Source: Amycolatopsis pithecellobii (lineage in GTDB: Bacteria > Actinomycetota > Actinomycetes > Mycobacteriales > Pseudonocardiaceae). Taken from it: a stretch of DNA of 64,000 nucleotides. Shown here one piece after another: positions 32,324 to 40,530 of this stretch (position 1 is the stretch's first letter; each line of letters opens with the position of its first letter). The stretch spans positions 124,001-188,000 of the forward strand of contig NZ_WMBA01000001.1 of NCBI RefSeq assembly GCF_009707865.1. The letters are read 5' to 3'. A program made the position numbers and the translations under genes. The notes beneath the pieces were generated by a model. It did no database searches and was not told the DNA's origin. It saw only the letters and a list, made by a program, of their open reading frames with translations.

Positions 32324-32376
32324 TTGACGGGTCTCGCCGTGCCTGCATAAACTGCCGAAACATACGGGTAGTTTAG
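32324..32376 (+). promoter_or_regulatory. Promoter with TetR-type operator, copy 2
   Basis: TTGACG (-35, 32324-32329), sixteen bases, then CATAAA (-10, 32346-32351). An imperfect inverted repeat, AAACTGCCG (32349-32357), seven bases, CGGGTAGTTT (32365-32374), overlaps the -10 and the expected start of transcription. CATACGGGTAGTTTAG matches the copy at 26355-26370. An AGGAGA ribosome site for the gene at 32386 follows directly. Confidence 0.68.
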
Positions 32377-32385
32377 GAGAAACAC

Positions 32386-33255
32386 ATGCGTTTGGCCGGA
32401 ATGCGGTTCGAGGGTGACGTCGTCGTCGCCGCGGTGCGGTCCGAAGGTCTGCGGCCGCTGGCGCGGGTCACGGATTTCTGGGCCGACCCCCACGGGTTGG
32501 TGACTGACGAATTCGTGGCAAGCCGCCCCGTGGTCCCGCGGCACGGCGTCGAATTCGTGCCGCCCGTGCGGCCCGATGCGAGGATCTTGTGCGTCGGCCT
32601 GAACTATGCGGACCATGTCGCGGAGGGGCCCTTCTCGGTTCCCGACCATCCGACGATCTTCGGTCGCTGGACCCCGTCGCTGGCGGTGACCGATCAGCAC
32701 GTCGCCGTCCCGGTCGACGAGAACGGCCTGGACTGGGAGGCCGAGTTGCTCGCCGTCGTCGGCTCGCGGCTGTCCGTGGCCACGGTCGACGAGGCCAAGG
32801 CCGGTGTGTTCGCCTACGCGTGCTTCAACGACATCACCGCCCGGCGCGCGCAGAAGCTCACTACTCAGTGGACGATCGGCAAGAACGTCGACGGCAGTGG
32901 CGCGATGTCGGAGCTGGTCACCGTCGACGAAGCTCCCGACCCTGCCACGGGACTCCGGATCACGGCGCGGGTCAACGGTGAAGTGACCCAGGACGCCAGC
33001 ACCGATCAGATGATCTTCCGGGTTTCCGATCTCCTGGCGTTCCTGAGCCGCTCCTTCGAGCTGCGCCCGGGTGACCTGGTCGCGACCGGGACGCCCAGCG
33101 GAGTCGGGTACGCCCGAACGCCCGCATGGTTGCTCCAGGCCGGCGACAGTGTGGAGGTGGCGATCGAGGGCATCGGCTCGGTCCGCTCCCATATCGTGGC
33201 CACCTCGGCATCCTCGGCCGGGGCCGCTGTCGCAGGTGTCCCGGCGGGCCGATAG
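32386..33255 (+). CDS. Fumarylacetoacetate hydrolase (FAH) family protein
   Basis: 289 residues. The catalytic domain begins at ILCVGLNYADHVAEG, with metal ligands in DWEAELLAVVG and FNDITAR, and ends with LRPGDLVATGTPSGVGYAR, the standard FAH C-terminus. FAH-family enzymes cleave C-C bonds of acylpyruvates, or decarboxylate or hydrate ring-fission products, with Mg2+/Ca2+. It opens the second TetR-controlled operon, ahead of an FAD hydroxylase, so it probably acts on the product of an oxidised ring. Compare the second FAH protein at 57323. Confidence 0.88.
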   Translation: MRLAGMRFEGDVVVAAVRSEGLRPLARVTDFWADPHGLVTDEFVASRPVVPRHGVEFVPPVRPDARILCVGLNYADHVAEGPFSVPDHPTIFGRWTPSLAVTDQHVAVPVDENGLDWEAELLAVVGSRLSVATVDEAKAGVFAYACFNDITARRAQKLTTQWTIGKNVDGSGAMSELVTVDEAPDPATGLRITARVNGEVTQDASTDQMIFRVSDLLAFLSRSFELRPGDLVATGTPSGVGYARTPAWLLQAGDSVEVAIEGIGSVRSHIVATSASSAGAAVAGVPAGR

Positions 33256-33257
33256 CG

Positions 33258-34871
33258 ATGGGTGCACACGGCTCGGAAAAGGACGGCTTCGACTGCCTCG
33301 TCGTCGGTGCCGGCCCGGTCGGGTTGCTCTCGGCGCTGCTCCTGGGCCGAGCGGGCCGGCGAGTCCTCATCGCCGAACGCCGGCCTGCCCGCTACCCCCT
33401 GCCGAGGGCCTGCACGATCGACCACGAGGCGCTCCGGATCCTTCAAGGCGCCGGAGTGATGACCGAATATGCCGACCTTTTCGAGCCGTCTCAAGGAGAT
33501 CGCGGGGGTTACCAGCTCCGCAACGCCCAGGGTGAACTGCTGCGCGCCATCAACTGGAACCGGACGGCGGAGTCGGGGTGGGCGAATACGAACGGTTTCT
33601 ATCAACCCGATTTGGAGGTAGCGCTCGAGGAGCTGGTGACCGCACTTCCGACGGTTGAGCTGTGGCGCGGCTGGACGGTCACCGACCTGGCGGAAACCGG
33701 TGACCGCGTGGGCGTACGCATGGTCGCGACCGAGGACGAGTCGCGAAGCCGCGACGCGCTTGCCCGGTGGGTCATCGCCGCGGACGGAGCCAACAGCACG
33801 GTGCGCGAACGTTTGGGCATCGCCGGCATCGACTCCGGGTTCGAAGCCGACTGGCTTGTGGTCGACTACCGCCCGATCGTCGACCCTCCGTGGGACGCGT
33901 TCGTCACTCAGTACTGCGACCCGGTCCAGCCGGCGACCGCGGTCCGGAGCGGGCCGGGACGTCGGCGCTTCGAATTCATGCGGCCCGTCGGGATGAGCGT
34001 CGAAGAGCTCGGTCGTGCCGAGACCGCTTGGCGGCTGATGGCGCCGTGGGGGGTCACCGCGGCGAACGCTCACTTGGAGCGGCACGCCGTCTACACGTTC
34101 CGGGGCCGGTCGGCGTCCAGGTGGAGGGCTGGCCGGGTCTTCCTCGCCGGTGACGCCGCCCATCTGATGCCGCCGTTTCTCGGTCAGGGGCTGTGTGCCG
34201 GACTGCGGGATGCTCAGGCGCTGACCTGGCGCCTGCGGTTGGTACAGCGGGGCTTGGCCGACAGTTCCGTGCTGGACACCTACGCATCGGAGCGCTCCGC
34301 CCATGTGCAGGAGATCATCGACGAAGCGGTCGCCCTCGGCCAGGTCGTCTGCGAGACCGATCCGGCCCGGGCGGCGACCCGCGATGCGGCGATGAAAGCC
34401 GAGCTCGCCGATCCCGAACGTGTGACCGTCGAACCGCCGCACCCACGACTGGGCCGGCCCTCGCTGACGATGCCCAGTAACGGCGCGGACGGACGGCTCT
34501 CGGTCCAAGGGCGGGTTGTCGTCGACGGGCAGGTCGGGCTGTACGACGACCTCGTGGGTGGCGACTGGCAGCTGATCGGGTGGGAGGTCGATCCGGCGGT
34601 CGTGCTCAGCCGGTCCGACCTCGACTGGTTCGCCGGGATAGGCGGCACCGTGGGTATGGTCGGCGATGGCCGGCACCCCGGTGCGCCGGTCGACGTGGAC
34701 GGCACCTATCGACGCTGGTTCGCCGACCACGACTGCCAGGTCGTGCTCAGTCGCCCCGACTTCTACGTCTTCGGCACCGGCACGGCGGAGCGGGCAGCCG
34801 ACCTCATCTCCGGACTCCGCGCACTTCTCGCTCCCTCGACCTCTCGACGACAGGACTCTGTGGCGTCATGA
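33258..34871 (+). CDS. FAD-dependent aromatic hydroxylase (MhpA/PheA-like)
   Basis: About 537 residues from ATG 33258, three bases after the FAH stop. FAD motifs are VVGAGPVGLLSALLLGRAGR (GxGxxG), the DG motif region WVIAADGANSTVRERLG and GDAAHLMPPFLGQGLCAGLR (GD motif, substrate pocket). The C-terminal ~150 residues form the thioredoxin-like extra domain common in MhpA- and phenol-hydroxylase-type members (DWQLIGWEV through RPDFYVFGTG). It would hydroxylate a phenol or phenylpropanoid with NAD(P)H and O2. Its stop overlaps the start of the cupin-like gene (ATGA). Confidence 0.9.
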   Translation: MGAHGSEKDGFDCLVVGAGPVGLLSALLLGRAGRRVLIAERRPARYPLPRACTIDHEALRILQGAGVMTEYADLFEPSQGDRGGYQLRNAQGELLRAINWNRTAESGWANTNGFYQPDLEVALEELVTALPTVELWRGWTVTDLAETGDRVGVRMVATEDESRSRDALARWVIAADGANSTVRERLGIAGIDSGFEADWLVVDYRPIVDPPWDAFVTQYCDPVQPATAVRSGPGRRRFEFMRPVGMSVEELGRAETAWRLMAPWGVTAANAHLERHAVYTFRGRSASRWRAGRVFLAGDAAHLMPPFLGQGLCAGLRDAQALTWRLRLVQRGLADSSVLDTYASERSAHVQEIIDEAVALGQVVCETDPARAATRDAAMKAELADPERVTVEPPHPRLGRPSLTMPSNGADGRLSVQGRVVVDGQVGLYDDLVGGDWQLIGWEVDPAVVLSRSDLDWFAGIGGTVGMVGDGRHPGAPVDVDGTYRRWFADHDCQVVLSRPDFYVFGTGTAERAADLISGLRALLAPSTSRRQDSVAS

Positions 34872-35227
34872 CCATGCGCATCACGCGGCTCGCCGATGGA
34901 GAGCTTTTCAACCCCCCGGGCCACACCGGTGTCGGCCCCGTCCGCCTTCAGGGCGGCGACGCGACTCCGACGGATGAGTTCAGCGTCGTCCTGTCGCACT
35001 ACCTCCCGGGTGCGACCGCCGGCCTGGCGCCGCAGGTGTCCGAAACGGTGTACGTCGTTCTCTCCGGGGCCCTGGTGATGACCAGCGGGGGAGAGGAGGC
35101 GACCCTGCAGCCCTACGACTCGGTCCATTTCACCACCGGCACGACCCGTACGGTCGAAAACCGCACCCATCTTCCGGCGAGCATGCTCGTCATCCGTGCC
35201 ACGCCCCGAACGGAGGAACAGATATGA
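34868..35227 (+). CDS. Small cupin-like protein lacking metal histidines
   Basis: 119 residues forming a single cupin barrel: LPGATAGLAPQVSETVYVVL SG-type motif 1 and PYDSVHFTTGTTRTVENRT-type motif 2. In motif 1 the two usual histidines (HxH) are replaced by A-P-Q while the Glu is kept, so a normal metal site is unlikely; one His remains in motif 2. It overlaps both neighbours by four bases, which implies coupled expression with the hydroxylase and the DUF3500 protein. Possible roles are binding protein, isomerase or ligand sensor; none can be chosen from sequence. Confidence 0.72.
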   Translation: MTMRITRLADGELFNPPGHTGVGPVRLQGGDATPTDEFSVVLSHYLPGATAGLAPQVSETVYVVLSGALVMTSGGEEATLQPYDSVHFTTGTTRTVENRTHLPASMLVIRATPRTEEQI

Positions 35228-36342
35228 GCAACGAATCGCGGCTGATGCACGCCCCGGCACATCGCCCCGTGCCCGGTGACTTCAACACCACACTCGTCAC
35301 CTTTGCGGCGATGGCGCTGTTCGACCACTTCGACACCGACCAGCGCGCTCAAGCGGTGGTGCCGCTCGACGATGCCAACCGGACGCACTGGAACTTCCTG
35401 CCCGAATCGGGGCGGAAGGGCATCGCGCTCCGGGACATGAACGACGTGCAGCGCTACCTTACGCATCGGCTCATCGCCCAGTGTCTCTCGGTCGAGGGCT
35501 ATGCCCAGGTCGTCCAGGTGATGTCGCTCGAACACGTCCTGCGCGAACTGAACGCGCCCGTCTTCGGGCATGTCGCGGCACATTTCCGGGATCCGGAGGG
35601 CTACTTCCTCACCTTCTTCGACCAGCCTCAGCCCGACAGCGACTGGGGCTGGCGTCTGGTCGGGCACCATCTCTCCTTGAATTTCACGGTCGCAGGCCAG
35701 GACCTGATCGCCGCCACCCCGCTGCTTCTCGGAGCGGAGCCCGGTCGGCTCGGACCGTTCCGCATCCTCGGCCACGAGGAGGATCTGGGGTTCGCACTGC
35801 TGGGGCGCCTCGACGAGACCCAGGCCGCGACTGCGACGATCCACGCGACCCCACCGCCGGACTTCGCGACTCGGTGCGTACCCGTCCTGGGCGATGAGGA
35901 GTGGCCGGATGTCCACGGTGTCGGACGTCGTGACGCCGGCATCACCGACGTCGATCGCGAGGCCCTCCGCTGGGTCAAGGGCGCTCCGCGGGGACTCGCC
36001 CGAGCGCGGATGGGCGCCGACCAGCAAGAGGCGTTCGATCACCTCGTGGAGGCGTTCGTGGCGCGCCTGAAGCCCGAACAGGTCGGCCGCGAGATGGACC
36101 GGATCTTCTCGGCCGGCCGCGATGATCTTCACTTCGTCTGGGCGGGATCGCATCGCCTCGATGAGCCCCACTACTTCCGCATCGAGGGTCCCGTGACCCT
36201 GATCGAGTTCGACAACACCGAGGACAACGCCAATCACGTCCACTGCGTCTGGCGCGACCCGGGCAACGACTTCGGCGCGGACATCCTCGCCCAGCACCGG
36301 GCGGCGCAGCATCAGGGCGACGACACGCAACGACCGGAGTGA
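35224..36342 (+). CDS. DUF3500 family protein (second of two)
   Basis: 372 residues, with GGAGGAA before the ATG. It shares with the protein at 14713 the segment WGWRLVGHHLSLN, a following FLLGAEP-like element (LLLGAEPGRLG), the strand YFRIEGPVTLIEFDNT, HVHCVWRDPGNDFG and the C-terminal DILAQHRAAQH. The N-terminus differs (longer leader, then FNTTLVTFAAMALFDHFDTD). It ends the operon that starts at 32386. As in the first copy, a cupin gene is directly upstream and an aromatic hydroxylase is nearby, so DUF3500 plus cupin looks like a repeated unit. Confidence 0.8.
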   Translation: MSNESRLMHAPAHRPVPGDFNTTLVTFAAMALFDHFDTDQRAQAVVPLDDANRTHWNFLPESGRKGIALRDMNDVQRYLTHRLIAQCLSVEGYAQVVQVMSLEHVLRELNAPVFGHVAAHFRDPEGYFLTFFDQPQPDSDWGWRLVGHHLSLNFTVAGQDLIAATPLLLGAEPGRLGPFRILGHEEDLGFALLGRLDETQAATATIHATPPPDFATRCVPVLGDEEWPDVHGVGRRDAGITDVDREALRWVKGAPRGLARARMGADQQEAFDHLVEAFVARLKPEQVGREMDRIFSAGRDDLHFVWAGSHRLDEPHYFRIEGPVTLIEFDNTEDNANHVHCVWRDPGNDFGADILAQHRAAQHQGDDTQRPE

Positions 36343-36420
36343 TGGACCGGCTTGGCTTGGGCGCCGAGGTGAACCCGCGCCTGATCGCCTTGTGTCATGC
36401 CAGCTCGCCCACCGAACTGG

Positions 36421-37371
36421 TCAAAGCCGAAGCAGGCGCTGGGCGTTGCCAGAGGCGATCTTCACGCGGTCGGCAGGGCTGATCGGCGCCTGGTTCAGAA
36501 AGCCGACCGCCTTGTCCGTCGCCGAGTACGGGTAGTCCACCGAGAACATGATGCGGTCGGCACCGAACACCGTGAGTGCGCACTGCAGTGGCGCGACGCT
36601 GGTGTACCCGCAGGTGGTGATGTGAAGGTTCCGTTGTGCGGTCTCGGCTACCGATCGGGCGTGCCCCTTCAGCATCGGGGTGAGCAAGTCGTCAGCTCGC
36701 GTCAGGGAGAACGGGAGCCCTTCTCCCATGTGACCCACGATCACCTGCAGTGCGGGATGGCGCTCGAACACTCCATCGACGATCATCCGGAGCACGTGCA
36801 TACCGCACTCGGCGTGCCAGCCCCACCCACCCGTCGCGAGCAGCGTTGCCACGGCCGGCTCGAGTCCGCCGAAGTACGCCTCGCGGACGGCCGAGGGCGG
36901 CAGCCCAGGGTGCAGGTAGATCGGCACACCCAATCCCTCAGCGCACTCCAGGACTGGCTGGAACGAAGGGTGGTCAAGGAACCTGCCGTGGGTCTGACCA
37001 TGGATCATCGCTCCGACGAACCCGAGTTCCTCGATCGCACGCCGGAACTCCACCACCGCGCCTTGGGGATCGGCCATGGGCAGAGTGGCGAATGCCCTGA
37101 AGCGATCGGGATGGTCCGAGACCGTCTGCGCCATCCGATCATTGACCTGGCGCGCGATCGATATGGACCTCTGTGGCTCGAGTTCCTGGATGAACTGTCC
37201 GACCGCCGAAAGGATCTGGAGGTCGATGCCCGCGTCATCCATGATCTGCAGGCGCGCGGGAAGGTCGTCGAGTTCCTTCGCCCGTCTTTCCATCGGGATC
37301 CCGAGGCTGAGTCCCTCCGACTCGAGGATGTCTCGCGGGAAAAGGTGCTCTTCCAGAGCGATGATCTTCAA
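36421..37371 (-). CDS. Amidohydrolase-2 family protein (ACMSD / resorcylate decarboxylase-like)
   Basis: About 316 residues if started at TTG 37371 (GAAGGG upstream); another TTG at 37392 is possible, and the open frame extends to 37494 into the TetR gene. The start KIIALEEHLFP replaces the usual HxH by EEH, as in gamma-resorcylate/2,6-dihydroxybenzoate decarboxylases. YLHPGLPP, VIVGHMGEGLPF and SVDYPYS give the other metal and catalytic residues. Closely similar in style to the protein at 46216. It is downstream of a TetR gene on the same strand. Nonoxidative decarboxylation of a hydroxybenzoate is a reasonable guess. Confidence 0.83.
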   Translation of the reverse strand: MKIIALEEHLFPRDILESEGLSLGIPMERRAKELDDLPARLQIMDDAGIDLQILSAVGQFIQELEPQRSISIARQVNDRMAQTVSDHPDRFRAFATLPMADPQGAVVEFRRAIEELGFVGAMIHGQTHGRFLDHPSFQPVLECAEGLGVPIYLHPGLPPSAVREAYFGGLEPAVATLLATGGWGWHAECGMHVLRMIVDGVFERHPALQVIVGHMGEGLPFSLTRADDLLTPMLKGHARSVAETAQRNLHITTCGYTSVAPLQCALTVFGADRIMFSVDYPYSATDKAVGFLNQAPISPADRVKIASGNAQRLLRL

Positions 37372-37471
37372 GCCATCGGTCCCTTCAGTCAAAACACCCG
37401 CATCTTTCGGGTGGTTAGAGTGTGCTGGGACGGCAGCCGAGTTGTCAACGAACCATGAACTCGCATACACG

Positions 37472-38056
37472 TCACAGCCGGCGAAAGACCGCAACGGTGC
37501 GGTCGATGAGCACCGCGGGGTTGGCGTCGCGATCGATGGCTATCCGCACGAGGAACCCTTGCAGTGCGGTAAGAACCGCATCGGCGAGTGCGTCCGCATC
37601 GGCCTGTGGTGACGACGAGTTCGGTGTCTGCTTTCGACACCACGGCACCAGCAGTCCTTCGATCAGGGCGTGCAACTCGCGCGTGCTCTGGTGCGCGACG
37701 TCCGCGAGTTCCGTGTCTTGGGGAGCCTCGGCCCAGATTTGCAGCAACGTCCGGGCATGCGCCCCATCGGCGCTTGCCCGCAGAAGGTGCAGGAGCACGC
37801 TCGACGGGGTGCGTTCGGACGGCGGCTCCGCGGTGACGGTGGCGATGAGGTCGCGGAGTGCGTTCGATGCCGCGTACCTGACGAGATCGGATTTGTTCTT
37901 GAAGTTGGAGTACACCGATCCGGCGGAGGAGCCCGCTTCGCGGATGATGTCTGCCATTGAGGTATTCGAGAACCCATCGCGCGCGAAGCACCGCATCGCG
38001 GCCGCTGCAATGTCATCACGTCGTCGTAAGCGCGACGACTCAGTCAGCCGGGGCAT
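37472..38056 (-). CDS. TetR-family transcriptional regulator
   Basis: 194 residues with the typical N-terminal DNA-binding domain: RRRDDIAAAAMRCFARDGFS, then MADIIREAGSSAGSVYSNFK and NKSDLVRYAAS. The C-terminal part is helical. It is divergent from the isochorismatase-like gene (38171) across ~115 bases that contain an inverted repeat, and it is followed on its own strand by the amidohydrolase at 36421. It therefore probably controls a small regulon of these two enzymes and itself. Confidence 0.87.
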   Translation of the reverse strand: MPRLTESSRLRRRDDIAAAAMRCFARDGFSNTSMADIIREAGSSAGSVYSNFKNKSDLVRYAASNALRDLIATVTAEPPSERTPSSVLLHLLRASADGAHARTLLQIWAEAPQDTELADVAHQSTRELHALIEGLLVPWCRKQTPNSSSPQADADALADAVLTALQGFLVRIAIDRDANPAVLIDRTVAVFRRL

Positions 38057-38084
38057 GGAAGCAGCCTAGCCGCGAGCTAGTCAA

Positions 38085-38102
38085 ACAGAGCGTTCATTCT
38101 GT
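38085..38102. promoter_or_regulatory. Candidate TetR operator
   Basis: ACAGA, eight bases (GCGTTCAT), TCTGT: perfect 5-bp arms in the A/T-richer centre of the divergent interval between the TetR gene (start 38056) and the isochorismatase-like gene (start 38171). Span and location fit a TetR dimer site; the arms are short, so confidence is moderate. Confidence 0.45.
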
Positions 38103-38170
38103 AAGGTGGCCGGGTCCATCACGACGACGCCGGCTGACTCTCGCCTCGCGACATCCTGGAAGGCTGACCC

Positions 38171-38821
38171 ATGACCGAAGAACAGTCCGCTGTGCAGCAC
38201 AAGGCCGTCGGCGTTCCCATCAGCAAGATTCCTGGCGTTCCGGTCGGCTACGACCTCAGCCCCGCGCGCACCGCGCTGATCAGCGTCGATTTCCAGCTCG
38301 CGTTCGGCAACGGCGGCTGGGAGCACGTCCCGCAGGCGGATGCCGCCGCCGAAAGGTTCAGCGAGCTCGCCACCCGTTGGCGCGCGGCGGGAGGCGTCGT
38401 CATCCACGTCCACACCACCTTCTACGAGGGAGAGAAAGTCCCAGAGGGACGGGAAACCCTCATGGAGGGAAACGTCGGCGCGTCCTTCTATCCGGGCCTC
38501 GTCGAGGACGGCGACATCCTCATCCGGAAGCTCGGTTTCAGCGCGGTCGCCGGCAGCAACCTGCTCGATGTGCTCAAAGACCGCGGTTTCGACACCGCCA
38601 TTGTCGGCGGCCTTACGACCCCGATCTGTGTCGAGACAACCGTCGACGGGCTGAGCATGGCCGGTGTCCGTGTCGCGGTGCTCTCCGACGCCACGGCTTC
38701 GCAGCCGATCGGCACATACTCAGCCGAGCTCGCACATGAGTTCTCGATCGCGCGGATGGGCTATCTCATGGGACAGGTAATCACGACCGAAGAATTGATC
38801 GGCTCGTCCGCACTCGGGTGA
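38171..38821 (+). CDS. Isochorismatase-family cysteine hydrolase
   Basis: 216 residues. The catalytic triad of the family is visible: Asp40 (ISVDFQLAF), Lys120 (LIRKLGFSA) and Cys153 (TTPICVETT), with the typical cis-peptide region before the Cys. Members hydrolyse carbamoyl or amide bonds (N-carbamoylsarcosine, nicotinamide, ureidoacrylate) or vinyl ethers (isochorismate). GGAAGG precedes the ATG. Divergent from TetR and convergent with the GntR gene, it is a single-gene unit; the substrate cannot be told. Confidence 0.87.
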   Translation: MTEEQSAVQHKAVGVPISKIPGVPVGYDLSPARTALISVDFQLAFGNGGWEHVPQADAAAERFSELATRWRAAGGVVIHVHTTFYEGEKVPEGRETLMEGNVGASFYPGLVEDGDILIRKLGFSAVAGSNLLDVLKDRGFDTAIVGGLTTPICVETTVDGLSMAGVRVAVLSDATASQPIGTYSAELAHEFSIARMGYLMGQVITTEELIGSSALG

Positions 38822-38829
38822 CGGTGGTT

Positions 38830-39543
38830 TTACTTGTCGACTGACTTCGTGCTCCCGACGGCGTCCTCGCCGTGATGCTTCGCCACGGCGGCCTTGACCG
38901 ACTTCTCGTCACGGCTCCGAATGGCCTCCACCAGCTCCTCGTGCACAGCAAGCCGGTCGGCCAGGTAGGTCGGGGGAGTCGACCGGGTCTCGGGGTCGGC
39001 GCGTACGGAGAGCTCGGCGATGCACTTCACGGTGCCGAGGTAGACGGCGCGTGCGAGGTGGTTGGGTGTGATCGCCGCGATGCGCTCGTGCAGTGACCAG
39101 TTCGCCTGCAGGAAGCGCTCGAGGTCATTGTCCGCGCGCCGCATCACCTCCAGGCAGATTTCCAGGTCATGGAGATCCTCGTCGCTGCGATGCTGTGCGG
39201 CACCCAGCACCACGAGTTCCTCGAGGGCGTCGCGGACGGCGAGGGCATCGGCGACCGTGGTGTCGCCTTGCGGAACGGTCAGCAGGGTCTGACGCAGACG
39301 GACGACCGGGCTTCCCTGGGCGACGAAGAGCCCCCCGCCGCGCCCGGGGCGCACGACGACGCTTCCCCGCTCGCTCAACAGCCGCGCCGTCTCGCCGATC
39401 GTGGCGCGCCCGAAGCCGGTCTGCGCGCGGAGCTCCTCCATTGTGGCGATCCGGTCACCCGATTGCAGGCCCCGCTTGCCGATGAGCTCCTCGATCTCGG
39501 TAGCGAGGTGCTGCGCGAGTCCAGGTGGCCGGGTGGTAACCAT
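38830..39543 (-). CDS. GntR/FadR-family transcriptional regulator
   Basis: About 237 residues from the ATG at 39543 (an open start ten codons earlier exists). The winged helix spans residues ~5-75 (LAQHLATEIEELIGKRGLQS, GDRIATMEELRAQTGFGRAT, GGGLFV), followed by an FCD helical ligand domain with the metal-binding style DALAVRDALEELV, HERIAAI and H..LVEAIRSRD segments. Convergent with the isochorismatase-like gene (nine bases between stops). Its targets are unclear; the 600 bases upstream carry no recognisable gene. Confidence 0.87.
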   Translation of the reverse strand: MVTTRPPGLAQHLATEIEELIGKRGLQSGDRIATMEELRAQTGFGRATIGETARLLSERGSVVVRPGRGGGLFVAQGSPVVRLRQTLLTVPQGDTTVADALAVRDALEELVVLGAAQHRSDEDLHDLEICLEVMRRADNDLERFLQANWSLHERIAAITPNHLARAVYLGTVKCIAELSVRADPETRSTPPTYLADRLAVHEELVEAIRSRDEKSVKAAVAKHHGEDAVGSTKSVDK

Positions 39544-40142
39544 GCGAACGATTCTACTGCTTTGCCCGGCCACCGATGAGGAGTCCGGCGATCATACGTC
39601 GCACGCATGGCCGCCGACGCGGTCGCGGCAGGTGACCTCGGTTCCGGGATGCCGGCGCAACCAGGTCGCCAACGCGACGCCCTCCGTGATCCCCAGCGCG
39701 GTCGTGAGCGCTGCGCACGCACAACGTGGATGGCGGGACGATCTCAATGACGCCAAGATTCGGGAGCATGTTCAGAGTAAGTCTGATCACCTCGATCATT
39801 TGATCAATCTCGTCGGGGAACTGCTCGCGCCCTAGCGGCCGGGGCCTGAATCGTGCGGCGCTTCGGTGATCCAGGGGTCCACCGGAGTCCGGCCCACCGT
39901 AGACGTGTGTGTAGACATCGGCGCGCCGACGAATGACATCTCGCAGATCCAGGCGCTGCCACGGCAGCGCCTGGAGTGCGGTGGTCAGCGACGCGCGTGA
40001 ACTCCGGGTCACCGACGTGGCGGAACTCGGCGTATCGCACCCGTGCTCGGCGTTCGCCCGGTGGGGCACCTACCTCAATCATGCGGGACGGCACACACGT
40101 TGGCGTCGAGCGCACCAACTTCCGCCGGGCCTCGATGGCTTA
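39544..40142. other. About 600 bases without a supported gene
   Basis: Open frames exist on both strands but none has recognisable domains or a ribosome site. The minus frame 39554-40069 contains a plausible-looking EFPDEIDQMIEVI-type stretch, and the plus frame near 39740-39835 a LDHLINLVGELL stretch, but neither continues in a family-like way. This may be decayed coding DNA. Two structures stand out: a cluster of GATCA boxes at 39783-39805 (TGATCA, CGATCA, TGATCA) and the long inverted repeat at 39949-39974. The interval should also hold the promoter of the GntR gene. Confidence 0.5.
39949..39974. repeat. Perfect 12-bp inverted repeat (hairpin)
   Basis: CCAGGCGCTGCC, two bases, GGCAGCGCCTGG. 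It would form a very stable GC hairpin. It lies in the gene-free interval, ~170 bases downstream of the VOC gene's stop (40143, minus strand), so it may terminate that transcript. No T-tract. Confidence 0.6.
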
Positions 40143-40511
40143 TCAGGTGCGGTCGTGGAGTGTGACGTGGTAGCCGTCGGGGTCGGCGAAGGTGAATGTC
40201 CGGCCGAAGGGGCCGTCGATCGGTGCGGAGACGATGGGGTGACCGTCGGCGACGAGAGCATCGTGAATGGCCTGGACGTCTGTGGCGTGGAGCCAGATCG
40301 CGGCACCGATGCCGGGCTGGGCAACGGATGCGAGATCGGTGCCGGGAACGATGTCGCGGAGTGCGAACGCGATCGGCTTGGTTTCGAAGACCACGGCGTG
40401 CGGAGGTCCGGCCGGTGAGCGGACGAGGCCGAGGTACTGCTCGTAGAACGCTTGCGAAGCGGCAAGGTCACGCGCTTGCAGCGAGATGAAATCGGGGCCG
40501 GTGGCGGGCAA
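40143..40511 (-). CDS. VOC-family (glyoxalase/bleomycin-resistance-like) protein
   Basis: 122 residues with one pair of the beta-alpha-beta-beta-beta modules: ISLQARDLAASQAFYEQYLG, a mid segment IWLHATDVQAIHDALVADGH and the closing TFADPDGYHVTLHDRT. Such proteins are metal-dependent lyases, dioxygenases or drug-binding proteins. It is divergent from the MarR gene at 40574, and one of two identical-type operators lies just upstream of its start, so it is probably the target repressed by that MarR protein. A lactoylglutathione-lyase-like detoxification role is possible. Confidence 0.83.
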   Translation of the reverse strand: MPATGPDFISLQARDLAASQAFYEQYLGLVRSPAGPPHAVVFETKPIAFALRDIVPGTDLASVAQPGIGAAIWLHATDVQAIHDALVADGHPIVSAPIDGPFGRTFTFADPDGYHVTLHDRT

Positions 40512-40530
40512 AATATGCTCCCTCTCTTTG

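Noticed and set aside
34868-35227. Possible assignment as a metal-dependent dioxygenase
   Set aside because: The HxH of cupin motif 1 is absent.
39740-39835. Plus-strand LDHLINLVGELL stretch that looks like the CheA dimerisation helix
   Set aside because: Only about a dozen residues match, with no start, no upstream or downstream CheA domain and no chemotaxis context; probably chance.
39554-40069. 171-codon open frame on the minus strand in the gene-free interval
   Set aside because: Arg/Pro/Gly-rich composition at both ends, no ribosome site and no domain pattern; typical of a shadow or decayed frame in high-GC DNA.
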